Assembly: GCA_049421205.1 (NCBI GenBank)
Contig: JBMSMQ010000018.1
Span: 1 to 24,243, forward strand
Source: JAFMIT01 sp049421205
GTDB taxonomy: Bacteria; Actinomycetota; Actinomycetes; S36-B12; UBA5976
Direction of reading: 5' to 3'
Length of the DNA: 24,243 bases
A program made the position numbers and the translations under genes. Under the pieces are notes generated by a model. The model was not told the origin of the DNA. It ran no database searches and saw only the letters and a program-made list of their open reading frames with translations. Positions 8,061 through 15,912 of the stretch are shown here, in pieces. The first letter of the stretch is position 1. Each line of letters starts with the position of its first letter.

Positions 8061-11000
8061 ACATTCACCTCTGGGCGTAGTATCTCAAGTGTATCGCGTA
8101 CCCACTGAAGTAACTCAGGCGTTTTCAAATCAGGTAGTGGGATAAGCACCTGGCTTTGTGACACTTTCAGAATCGCTCCAGGAAAGAGTCGTTTCAGTTT
8201 GAGTTGCATACTTTCAGGAAGCTCTACCGGTGCGAATCGAACGTGCTTGTTCATCGCTACGATTTCACTGATTCGTTTGGACTTCATAAAAATGCGTAGT
8301 TTTGCTACTTCAAGTAAGTGTGTTACTTCAATGGGTAGGTCATTGAATCTATCTTCAATTTCGCTTTTGATTGATTCAATTTCCTCGATTGAATCACTGG
8401 CTGCAAGCCGCTGATAGATATCCATTCTCAAGCGCTCTGAATCAACATATTGATGAGGTAAGTATGCGGTGATTGGCAATTCGATTCGGAAGTCCGCGGT
8501 TGGTTCAGGTTCCCCTTTGAATTCATTGAGTGCCTCACCAACGAGTCGAACATAAAGGTCAAAACCAACTTCAGCTATATGGCCACTTTGCTCACCGCCA
8601 AGAAGATTTCCAGCACCCCGAATCTCAAGGTCCTTCATTGCAATCTGCATACCACTTCCAAGATCTGTGTGTGCGGCAATACTTGAAAGTCGATCATGCG
8701 CAGTGTCGGAAAGGGCGGCATTTTCTGGGAACAGAAAGTATGCATAAGCGCGCTCTCTACCGCGTCCGACACGACCACGTAACTGATGAAGTTGTGACAG
8801 CCCGAATAAATCCGCGCGCTCAACGATTAAGGTGTTGGCATTCGGAATATCAAGTCCACTTTCAACTATTGTTGTGCAGACAAGAACGTCATATTCCCTA
8901 TTCCAAAAGTCCACAATGATTTTTTCAAGTTCATGCTCATTCATCTGTCCGTGGGCAATCGCTATTCGTGCCTCTGGCACGAGATCTTGAACTCTTGCGG
9001 CAGCTTCCGTGATCGACCTTACTCGATTATGGATATAGAAGACTTGACCTTCACGCAACAGTTCACGACGAATACTGGCTCTCACTTGATTTGGTTGATA
9101 TGCCCCAACATAGGTGAGAATTGGATGACGGGATTCAGGTGGTGTCGCAATCGTCGACATTTCACGAATTCCAGTGAGTGACATTTCAAGAGTTCTCGGA
9201 ATCGGGGTTGCCGAGAGTGTCAAAACATCAACATTGGTTCGAAGTGCTTTCAGATGTTCTTTATGTTCCACTCCAAAGCGCTGTTCCTCATCGACAATCA
9301 CAAGACCAAGGTTTCGAAACTTGACGTCATTACTTAATAACCTGTGTGTTCCAATAACTATATCGATAGTTCCGTCCTCAATACTTTTGAGAACCTGTTT
9401 GTTTTCTTTATCACTCTGAAATCGACTGAGACTTCCTAATTTGATGGGAAACGGGGAATATCGCTCAGAGAAAGTTTTAGTGTGTTGCTGCACCAACAAG
9501 GTAGTAGGTACCAAAACGGCTACTTGCTTTCCATCCTGTATTGCCTTGAATGCAGCCCTCACAGCAATTTCAGTTTTCCCATATCCAACATCTCCACACA
9601 CCACTCGATCCATTGGAATGGGCTTTTCCATATCCTGTTTTACTTCATCAATAACTTGCAATTGATCTGGTGTTTCGACGTGAGCAAATGCATCTTCAAG
9701 TTCTCGCTGCCACAAAGTATCTGGTGAAAATGCAAATCCTTTGGTGGCATTTCTTGCAGCATAGAGTTGAATGAGTTGGCTTGCGATTTGTCTGACAGCT
9801 TTTCGGGCTTTCGCTTTCTGGGTGGTCCAATCACTGCCCCCTAAGCGGTTAAGTTGTGGAATTTCTCCACCAACGTAACGAGAAACTGCATCTAATTGAT
9901 CAGTTGACACATAGAGAACATCAGGAGGTGCGCCACGCTTCGCTGGCGCATATTCAATAACCAGAAATTCTTTCATTGCATTACCAAAAGTTCGTTGCTC
10001 CATTCGAAGATATTTACCAATTCCGTGGTGTTCGTGAACAACATAATCCCCTGACTTCAACGTAAGAGGATCTATTGCTTTTCGCCTTTTACTTGGCATT
10101 GCATTTGTGCGAGAAATTTTCTTACCGAAAAAGTCTGCTTCAGAAAGAACAAGAATTTTGAGCATCGATGAAGAGAAGCCAGTTTCAAGAGACGCTTTTA
10201 AAACATTAACTGCGTTTTCTTTCAATTCTTCACTCGCTGACACCTCAACTGATGGAATATCTCTATCCTGTAGTTGTTCTCGAATTCGCGCAAGAGATCC
10301 TTGGCCATGCGCTGTGATGATGATGTGATGGCGAAGATTTAATTTCTCTTTGATGTCATTGAGAATTTTCTCGGTCGATTGAATGGTGACTGGTTGGATA
10401 TCACTGAAGCAAACATCATCTTCTTCACCACCTGACGGAAATGGGGAATGCTCAATCCAGGTGAGGTTTTCACTCTTGGCAAGATCTTGAAGATCGGAAA
10501 TCGAAAGGTATGAGGATTCCTGAACCTCGAGTGGAATTCGATTTCCGTAGATTGCATTGGACCACGCTGCTTCTAGAAACTCTTGACTTGTGCTCAGTAA
10601 ATCCTCGGCCCGATGCCGTGTTCGCTCACTTTGAAGCATCAATATGGCTGTACTAGATGGGACTAAGGAAAGAAGCGGCGATTGCTCCGCCCCAAACAGC
10701 CGGGTAAGTGATTCGAAACCTTGTGCATATATTCCAGCACTGATGAGATTTAGGGTCTCTGCTAGATGCGGAAATTGAATAGCCAACTCTTCTGCTTTCC
10801 GAGAAACTTCATCACTCAGTAAAAATTCTCTGGTCGCTGGAATAGTTAGGGTATTCGTGCGTATTTCAGTGGAGATTTGATCTGCGACTTGAAATTCTCG
10901 AATCGATTCAACTTCATCGCCCCAAAATTCGATTCTCATTGGGTGTGGATCAGTTGCACGAAAAATATCGATAATTCCACCACGAATCGCAAATTCGCCT

Positions 11001-11509
11001 CGAGACTGAACAAGATCTGTTTTTTGATACCCACGGCGAAGTACTTCTTTAGCAAATTCTTGAAATGAAATTTCCTCGCCAACACTGACTTCAAGTGGCG
11101 GAAGTTTCAATGCATCATGAAGCACATACTGCATCAAAGCCCGAATGGGCACAATCACAAATCGTAGATTTTTATCTCTCGCTTGAATTCGAAGTAGCGT
11201 TGCAATTCTGATACCTGATACCTCAAGTGAGGGTGAAAGTTGCTCGTGAGGCAATGTTTCCCAGGCTGGAAGATAAGCAAGAGACTCAGGATCAATAAAA
11301 GATGAGAGTTCCTCTATTAAATCCTCAGCAACGGCACTCGTTGGTGTGACTACCAGTGTGAGATGCTCTGATTCGATGAGTGATAAAAATGTCGATGTGA
11401 ATGAGTTTGGAAATTTCACCTCGGATTTTGAAGAATGAAGAACTTTTTGAAGTGATGATTGAACTTCATCACGATTTCCAATATACCTTGATAGTGCTTG
11501 AAGAAACAC
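8057..11509 (-). CDS. mfd: Transcription-repair coupling factor Mfd
   Basis: Mfd removes RNA polymerase stalled at DNA lesions and recruits UvrA. The 1150 aa cover the full domain set. A UvrB-like N terminus includes GEFAIRGGIIDIFRATD and PMRIEFWGDEVESIREF. The RNA-polymerase-interacting domain is near residue 486 (GDYVVHEHHGIGKY). The helicase motor has Walker A GDVGYGKTE (about 636), the DEEQ box (about 740), LSATPIPRTLEMSL (about 765) and QLRGRVGRG (about 908). The TRCF C-terminal domain follows. The GTG at 11509 comes one base after the stop of the phosphatase gene, with no strong Shine-Dalgarno. The stop overlaps the lipoprotein ATG by 4 bases. Confidence 0.98.
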   Translation of the reverse strand: MFLQALSRYIGNRDEVQSSLQKVLHSSKSEVKFPNSFTSTFLSLIESEHLTLVVTPTSAVAEDLIEELSSFIDPESLAYLPAWETLPHEQLSPSLEVSGIRIATLLRIQARDKNLRFVIVPIRALMQYVLHDALKLPPLEVSVGEEISFQEFAKEVLRRGYQKTDLVQSRGEFAIRGGIIDIFRATDPHPMRIEFWGDEVESIREFQVADQISTEIRTNTLTIPATREFLLSDEVSRKAEELAIQFPHLAETLNLISAGIYAQGFESLTRLFGAEQSPLLSLVPSSTAILMLQSERTRHRAEDLLSTSQEFLEAAWSNAIYGNRIPLEVQESSYLSISDLQDLAKSENLTWIEHSPFPSGGEEDDVCFSDIQPVTIQSTEKILNDIKEKLNLRHHIIITAHGQGSLARIREQLQDRDIPSVEVSASEELKENAVNVLKASLETGFSSSMLKILVLSEADFFGKKISRTNAMPSKRRKAIDPLTLKSGDYVVHEHHGIGKYLRMEQRTFGNAMKEFLVIEYAPAKRGAPPDVLYVSTDQLDAVSRYVGGEIPQLNRLGGSDWTTQKAKARKAVRQIASQLIQLYAARNATKGFAFSPDTLWQRELEDAFAHVETPDQLQVIDEVKQDMEKPIPMDRVVCGDVGYGKTEIAVRAAFKAIQDGKQVAVLVPTTLLVQQHTKTFSERYSPFPIKLGSLSRFQSDKENKQVLKSIEDGTIDIVIGTHRLLSNDVKFRNLGLVIVDEEQRFGVEHKEHLKALRTNVDVLTLSATPIPRTLEMSLTGIREMSTIATPPESRHPILTYVGAYQPNQVRASIRRELLREGQVFYIHNRVRSITEAAARVQDLVPEARIAIAHGQMNEHELEKIIVDFWNREYDVLVCTTIVESGLDIPNANTLIVERADLFGLSQLHQLRGRVGRGRERAYAYFLFPENAALSDTAHDRLSSIAAHTDLGSGMQIAMKDLEIRGAGNLLGGEQSGHIAEVGFDLYVRLVGEALNEFKGEPEPTADFRIELPITAYLPHQYVDSERLRMDIYQRLAASDSIEEIESIKSEIEDRFNDLPIEVTHLLEVAKLRIFMKSKRISEIVAMNKHVRFAPVELPESMQLKLKRLFPGAILKVSQSQVLIPLPDLKTPELLQWVRDTLEILRPEVNV

Positions 11510-11510
11510 T

Positions 11511-12314
11511 CTATGTCCAAGAATGACGAAGTTTGAGTGACTCCATAATCATCGGATGGAATTCAGGCCACGTAGCTACAAAAGACGGCGTAATCGGCGG
11601 CATTTGATTAAACCTCAATGCCGTACCTTCCATATCAGTCACCTGAAGTCCCTGTGCACTACCAACAGCAGCGGGTGCTGCTGAATCCCATTCATTGAAT
11701 CCAGCCGAACTCACATAGACATCTGCTTGTCCAGATAACACTCGGTAAGTCTTCCCACCTACAGATCCACAATGATCGAGCTCAACTCCACTGAATCCAA
11801 AGGCTTCAACTCGCTCTTCTAATTCGGCAATGAAATTCTTTAGCAGGACCTTGTTTTCGCGTGGGCTTGCAATGATCACAAACGGTTGTCCCCGACCTTC
11901 TCGCTTCACTGTTGGTCCAGGTACATCCATGTTCCACACAAAATCATGATCAATAAGCGCCACGGCGCCCGCCAAAAACATCTGGTTCACGTTATCCCAC
12001 AGTGCCACATGAATTGCACTTTCTGGAAGTGAATGTGAATATTCGAAGGTGCCGTCAACCGGGTCAATAATCCACACTCGATCTGCAGTAAGTCGAACAT
12101 CTGTGTCTTTGGATTCTTCCGAAAGAATTGCATCGGTTGGCCGCAGCGATTGAAGCGCGCTAATGAGAAGTTCATTCGCACTTTTATCAGCAAGATCGGC
12201 AAGCGCTTTGGTGGATTCCCGATTTGAATAGTCGACATTTGATTCTGCTCGGATATCCAATACGAGGCGACTGGCCTTTTTCGCTATATCGCGAGCGACT
12301 TCATGGTCATTCAT
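11511..12314 (-). CDS. Inositol-monophosphatase-family phosphatase (CysQ / 3'-phosphoadenosine phosphatase-like)
   Basis: Mg2+/Li+-type phosphatase fold of 267 aa. The metal-binding signature reads DPVDGTFEYSHSLPESAIHVAL, and the second motif EWDSAAPAAV is present. An acidic LSEES segment before the first motif supplies the usual glutamate. Candidate substrates are 3'(2'),5'-bisphosphate nucleotides (CysQ-type, sulfur metabolism) or inositol/fructose phosphates; the sequence alone does not decide. I choose the ATG at 12314, which shares one base with the pth stop (TGATG); a GTG one codon earlier is also possible. It is inserted between pth and mfd compared with the mycobacterial order and ends one base before mfd. 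Confidence 0.85.
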   Translation of the reverse strand: MNDHEVARDIAKKASRLVLDIRAESNVDYSNRESTKALADLADKSANELLISALQSLRPTDAILSEESKDTDVRLTADRVWIIDPVDGTFEYSHSLPESAIHVALWDNVNQMFLAGAVALIDHDFVWNMDVPGPTVKREGRGQPFVIIASPRENKVLLKNFIAELEERVEAFGFSGVELDHCGSVGGKTYRVLSGQADVYVSSAGFNEWDSAAPAAVGSAQGLQVTDMEGTALRFNQMPPITPSFVATWPEFHPMIMESLKLRHSWT

Positions 12315-12883
12315 CACTGGTTAAATCTACTTTGTGCTACTTCGAGTCCCTCAGTCAGAAGCGTCGAGATTGCTTTTTCAACTCTATCGAAGACTTCTGG
12401 CAATGCTGCTGCTTCGGTTTTTGTGAAATTCGAAAGAACATAGTCGGCAGGATCAATAAAACCAGTTGGACGTGATACCCCAACTCTCACTCGCACAAAC
12501 TCCCCAGAGCCAAGTTTCAAACGTATGTTTCGAAGTCCATTGTGACCATTGTCCCCACCACCAATTTTCAAACGCAGAGTTGCAAAATCTAAATCAATCT
12601 CATCGTGCACAACCACAATCTGATTGAATGGCACTTTATAGAACGAAACCGCTGCAGCAACGGCAATTCCTGATTCATTCATGTAGGTATCGGGAAGAAG
12701 GAATATAACTTTCTTTCCTTGGATACTAGTTTCCGCAATTCTTGCTTGAAACTTTTTCTTTGCACTGAAACTCAGATGCGATCCCATCTGTTCAAGAGCC
12801 ATCACACCAACGTTATGACGCGTGTGCTGATAATTACTTCCAGGATTACCAAGTCCTACGAGTAGCCACGGTGCATCAGTCAT
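12314..12883 (-). CDS. pth: Peptidyl-tRNA hydrolase
   Basis: Cleaves peptidyl-tRNA released from stalled ribosomes, freeing tRNA. The 189-aa product has LVGLGNPGSNYQHTRHNVG, with the catalytic histidine at residue 23, then PDTYMNESG and VVHDEIDLDFATLRLKIGGGDNGHNGLR, all Pth hallmarks. The ATG at 12883 has a strong AAGGAGGAG ribosome binding site. An in-frame TTG at 12901 would start inside the U-tract of the preceding terminator and is rejected. It follows rplY, as in most actinobacteria. The stop overlaps the phosphatase start. Confidence 0.97.
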   Translation of the reverse strand: MTDAPWLLVGLGNPGSNYQHTRHNVGVMALEQMGSHLSFSAKKKFQARIAETSIQGKKVIFLLPDTYMNESGIAVAAAVSFYKVPFNQIVVVHDEIDLDFATLRLKIGGGDNGHNGLRNIRLKLGSGEFVRVRVGVSRPTGFIDPADYVLSNFTKTEAAALPEVFDRVEKAISTLLTEGLEVAQSRFNQ

Positions 12884-12899
12884 GACTCCTCCTTGAAAC

Positions 12900-12924
12900 A
12901 AAAAACCGCGTCATCAAGACGCGG
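12900..12924 (-). terminator. Rho-independent terminator after rplY
   Basis: A perfect 7-bp GC-rich stem (CCGCGTC / GACGCGG, 12906-12912 and 12918-12924) with a 5-base loop is followed on the minus strand by six T residues (12900-12905) and then GTTTC. It lies 22 bases after the rplY stop. The pth ribosome binding site begins only a few bases after the T run, so there is no room for a separate promoter between them. It is the only textbook intrinsic terminator I find in the window. Confidence 0.88.
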
Positions 12925-12946
12925 TGAGTGTAATTGAGATTGGGGC

Positions 12947-13234
12947 TTAAGCGTTGATGACAACCAAGTCAACGTGCTCAATCGCTTGGGTCACCGGATC
13001 TTTCTGCACTTCGCGAGGTTTCACCATCACACCGTTTCCAGCACCTGTTACCTGGAGAACACCTTCTGATTTCTTTAGAGCCTTGGCTAAGTCACCTGCG
13101 TCAAAGGAAACGTGCACGAGTTTTGTATTGCCACCATAAATGACGCCTGGAACTAAACCAGCACGGCGTAGGCGGCGAGATGCGCCCTTACCGAAATCAT
13201 TTCGGGGTTGGGCTTCGATTGAAATCTGAGCCAC
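12947..13234 (-). CDS. rplY: 50S ribosomal protein L25 (short form)
   Basis: 5S-rRNA-binding ribosomal protein. The product (95 aa) starts at the GTG at 13234, which has an AAGGAG ribosome binding site 7 bases upstream. It reads AQISIEAQPRNDFGKGASRRLRRAGLVPGVIYGG and ends with the family's QKDPVTQAIEHVDLVVI segment. It consists of the L25 domain only and lacks the roughly 100-residue C-terminal beta domain of the CTC/TL5 type that most actinobacterial L25 proteins carry. The frame stays open upstream to 13336, but that translation does not look like L25. A terminator follows, and prs lies upstream. Confidence 0.94.
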   Translation of the reverse strand: MAQISIEAQPRNDFGKGASRRLRRAGLVPGVIYGGNTKLVHVSFDAGDLAKALKKSEGVLQVTGAGNGVMVKPREVQKDPVTQAIEHVDLVVINA

Positions 13235-13356
13235 GGTGAAACTCCTTGTTCGTCGTTTGCACCTAGGCTGAATCACCAAGTCGATGACGGCTTTTGACCC
13301 TCGCCGAGGAGCGGGCAAAGTATGCCAAATCCCCAAGAGCGGTTTTTCAGGGGGGT
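13235..13356 (-). promoter_or_regulatory. prs-rplY spacer, probable rplY leader
   Basis: This 122-base gap is one of the longest in the window. On the minus strand it contains a C run after the prs stop with a distant G run, a CATACT hexamer that could be a -10, and the rplY ribosome binding site AAGGAG. I find no -35 that pairs convincingly, no known riboswitch pattern and no clear terminator. A promoter here is inferred mainly from the length of the gap. Confidence 0.25.
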
Positions 13357-14328
13357 CTATTTGTCGAAAAGTGAGGTCACTGACCCATCAGTAAAGACTT
13401 CCTTGATGGCTGTTGCAATCAGAGGAGCAATCGATAGAACTTTGAGACTTTCAAACATTCTTTCCTCAGGAATTGGCAACGTGTCAGTGACGAGCACCTG
13501 AGAAATAGACGATTGGCTGAGGCGTTCTCGTGCTGGTTCCGAAAAAATACCATGAGTTGCCGCCACTATGACATCTTTCGCTCCAGCTTCGAAGAGAGTG
13601 TCTGCTGCTTTGACGATGGTGCCGCCAGTATCAATCATGTCATCAACAATGACGCAGATTCTTCCTTCAACATCTCCAACCACTTCAAACATTTTTACTT
13701 GGTTTGGAACATCTGGATCTCTACGTTTATGAATAATTGCAAGCGGTGCACCTAAGACATCTGTCCACTTCTCCGCTACGCGCACACGTCCAGCATCTGG
13801 TGAGACAACTGTCACTTGACTGGTGTCGACTGATGCTTTGATGTGATCTGCCATGATTGGAAGGGCAAATAAGTGATCCACGGGACCATCAAAAAATCCT
13901 TGAATCTGCGCGGTGTGCAAATCAACTGCCATCAATCGATCCGCTCCCGCTTGCTTAAACAAATCAGCAATCAATCGCGAGGTAATTGGTTCACGTCCAC
14001 GATGTTTCTTATCCTGACGTGCATAACCAAGAAATGGTGCGACCACCGTAATTCGCTTGGCACTTGCTCGCTTCAGAGCGTCAACCATAATGAGTTGTTC
14101 CATGATCCATTTATTGATGGGAAGGGAATGAGTTTGAAGCACGAAGGCATCGCAACCACGTACAGATTCTTCGAAGCGAACAAAGATTTCGCCGTTAGCA
14201 AAGTCATAGGCCGTGGTGGGAACGAGCTCTGTGTCGAGATACTTTGCAACCTCTGTTGCCAGTACTGGATGTGAACGACCGGCAAACAACATCAGTTTCT
14301 TGTTTGGTTGTGACACTATTCCACTCAC
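13357..14328 (-). CDS. prs: Ribose-phosphate pyrophosphokinase (PRPP synthetase)
   Basis: Makes PRPP from ribose-5-phosphate and ATP for purine, pyrimidine, histidine, tryptophan and NAD synthesis. The 323-aa class I enzyme has the N-terminal LMLFAGRSHPVLATEVAKYL, ATP-site residues around RQDKKHRGREPITSR, the divalent-metal and PRPP-synthase signature DLHTAQIQGFFD, and the PRPP-binding loop VIVDDMIDTGGTI. The GTG at 14328 overlaps the glmU stop by 4 bases (GTGA), so translation is coupled to glmU, the usual actinobacterial pairing. Confidence 0.97.
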   Translation of the reverse strand: MSGIVSQPNKKLMLFAGRSHPVLATEVAKYLDTELVPTTAYDFANGEIFVRFEESVRGCDAFVLQTHSLPINKWIMEQLIMVDALKRASAKRITVVAPFLGYARQDKKHRGREPITSRLIADLFKQAGADRLMAVDLHTAQIQGFFDGPVDHLFALPIMADHIKASVDTSQVTVVSPDAGRVRVAEKWTDVLGAPLAIIHKRRDPDVPNQVKMFEVVGDVEGRICVIVDDMIDTGGTIVKAADTLFEAGAKDVIVAATHGIFSEPARERLSQSSISQVLVTDTLPIPEERMFESLKVLSIAPLIATAIKEVFTDGSVTSLFDK

Positions 14329-15725
14329 GTGTTGTCCCTCTCTGCTGCTTCAGCCGATACTGTTCCTGGACGCTTTCTCTTCACCCAGCCAACAATATTT
14401 CGTTGTCGTTCTCGCGCTACCGCCATTGCCCCCGCTGGCACATCATCTGTAATGACACTGCCTGCAGCAGTGTAAGCACCATTGCCAATTCTGACAGGTG
14501 CAACGAGCATCGTGTCCGAACCTATCCGTACGCCATCGCCAACTTCTGTTGGATGTTTCTCGATACCGTCATAATTCACAAATACTGTTCCTGCGCCAAT
14601 ATTCGTGTCTCTTCCAATGGTTGCATCCCCAACATATGAGAGGTGTGGAACTTTTGAACCTTCACCAATCACCGAGTTCTTCACCTCAACGTATGCACCG
14701 ATTTTTGATTTTTCGTGCAATTGGGTTCCTGGACGGAGATAACTAAATGGTCCTACAGTTGCACTTACTCCAATATGGGCATCAATTGCCACACTTTTGA
14801 GCACTTTTGCATTTTCAAGAACTGTGCAATTCGTGAGTTCTGAATCAGGACCTATTACTGACCCTGAAGCGATTGATGTTTTCCCGCGAAGCTGTGTATT
14901 CGATTTCAACGTCACATCTGGTGCTAGCACGACGTCCAAACCAATCCAGGTGGTTTCTGGATCTTCAATAGTGACTCCTTTGAGCATCCAGAATGAATTA
15001 ACAATTCGCTGCATCGACTTTCCAGCATATGCCAGTTGAATACGATTATTTACACCTTGAATCGCATTGAAATCATTCGCAAGTAGTGCATTGATTTCAA
15101 TGGACTCGCTTCGAGCTAATTTCACGATGTCGGTGAGATATTTTTCGTTTTGCTGATTTTGGGTAGTGATATTTGGTAGAAGACTTTTCAGTAGAACAAT
15201 GTCCACCACATACACGCCAGCATTCACTTCGGTAATTCGGCGTTCCTGTTCACTGGCATCTTTTTCTTCAACGATTGCTTCAATACTTCCATCTTTTCGA
15301 AGGATGCGCCCATATCCAAATGGATTCGGGGTTGAGGCGGTTAAGACGCGAAGTGAACTTTGTTCATCAGCGAGCAGATCACTAAAAATAGTTGTATTTA
15401 AGAGTGGGGCATCACCTGGAACAATGAGTGCTCGTTTGATATGTGATTGAACAACCCCAAGTGCAACCTCAACTGCGTCTGCAGTTCCGTTTCGCTGAAC
15501 TTGCTGAACAAGGGTGACATTGGGGAAATTCTTTTTTATCGCATCGTCGACTTCTGGATGACTCGTCACAACCACTATTTGTTCGAGTTCAAGTTGGCTG
15601 AGGTTTGCCAATACGTGAATGATGATTGGTCGATCGAGGATGGGGTGAAGAACTTTTGGGAGAGTGGAGTTCATACGGGTGCCATCGCCTGCTGCTAGCA
15701 CGATCGCTACTGAAGGTGTGCTCAC
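14325..15725 (-). CDS. glmU: Bifunctional UDP-N-acetylglucosamine pyrophosphorylase / glucosamine-1-phosphate acetyltransferase
   Basis: Catalyses the last two steps to UDP-GlcNAc, the precursor of peptidoglycan. The 466-aa product has an N-terminal uridylyltransferase (IVLAAGDGTRMNSTLPKVLHPI, PGDAPLL, NAGVYVVD). A left-handed beta-helix of hexapeptide repeats follows, with the acetyltransferase site (YLRPGTQL, VPHLSYVGDATIG, NYDG). The histidine in VPHLSYVGDA corresponds to the catalytic histidine. I start at the GTG at 15725, preceded by GAAGGG at 6 bases; an in-frame GTG at 15758 would add 11 residues and has no ribosome binding site. It lies just downstream of tRNA-Gln on the same strand. 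Confidence 0.96.
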   Translation of the reverse strand: MSTPSVAIVLAAGDGTRMNSTLPKVLHPILDRPIIIHVLANLSQLELEQIVVVTSHPEVDDAIKKNFPNVTLVQQVQRNGTADAVEVALGVVQSHIKRALIVPGDAPLLNTTIFSDLLADEQSSLRVLTASTPNPFGYGRILRKDGSIEAIVEEKDASEQERRITEVNAGVYVVDIVLLKSLLPNITTQNQQNEKYLTDIVKLARSESIEINALLANDFNAIQGVNNRIQLAYAGKSMQRIVNSFWMLKGVTIEDPETTWIGLDVVLAPDVTLKSNTQLRGKTSIASGSVIGPDSELTNCTVLENAKVLKSVAIDAHIGVSATVGPFSYLRPGTQLHEKSKIGAYVEVKNSVIGEGSKVPHLSYVGDATIGRDTNIGAGTVFVNYDGIEKHPTEVGDGVRIGSDTMLVAPVRIGNGAYTAAGSVITDDVPAGAMAVARERQRNIVGWVKRKRPGTVSAEAAERDNT

Positions 15726-15777
15726 CCTTTTCCCTTCATACGGGTCAACCTTATTCACTTTTGGACGTTATATGAAG

Positions 15778-15851
15778 TGGCTCCCCGTCGAGGATTCGAA
15801 CCTCGCCTAACGGCTCCAAAGGCCGCTGTGCTGCCGCTACACCAACAGGGA
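15778..15851 (-). tRNA. tRNA-Gln (anticodon UUG)
   Basis: The 74-base cloverleaf folds fully. Acceptor TCCCTGT pairs with ACGGGGA, with one G-T pair. The D arm is GTGT/GCAC, and the anticodon stem GCGGC/GCCGT closes the loop CTTTGGA, so the anticodon is TTG. The T arm is CGAGG-TTCGAAT-CCTCG. The discriminator is G, and CCA is encoded. The glmU coding region begins 52 bases downstream. A tRNA-Gln beside glmU is also the mycobacterial arrangement as I recall it. Confidence 0.96.
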
Positions 15852-15880
15852 AAATGAATGGCTTAGGTTACCCAATCTCA

Positions 15881-15902
15881 TAGGCGAGTAATGTTTCGCC
15901 TA
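15881..15902. promoter_or_regulatory. Perfect inverted repeat, candidate TetR operator
   Basis: TAGGCGA (15881-15887) and TCGCCTA (15896-15902) form a perfect 7-bp inverted repeat around 8 bases. The centre contains TAATGT (15889-15894), a good -10-like hexamer for the TetR gene, and the right arm touches its ribosome binding site AGGGAGGG (15902-15909). The site also lies about 30 bases upstream of the divergent tRNA-Gln. Size and symmetry fit a TetR-family operator, so autoregulation is likely but inferred. Confidence 0.55.
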
Positions 15903-15912
15903 GGGAGGGCTC

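Noticed and set aside
12884..12901. TTG start for pth at 12901
   Set aside because: It lies in the terminator U-tract and before the clear AAGGAGGAG site that serves the ATG at 12883.
13235..13336. Upstream in-frame extension of rplY (34 extra codons, 129-aa product)
   Set aside because: The extra residues do not resemble L25, and the GTG at 13234 has an AAGGAG site at the right distance and starts the family's usual N terminus.
13873..14274. Open frame of 133 codons on the plus strand inside prs
   Set aside because: Shadow of the prs coding frame on the other strand; no domain or ribosome binding site.
15726..15758. Earlier GTG start for glmU (11 extra residues)
   Set aside because: No ribosome binding site before it; the GTG at 15725 has GAAGGG and begins directly before the nucleotide-binding motif.
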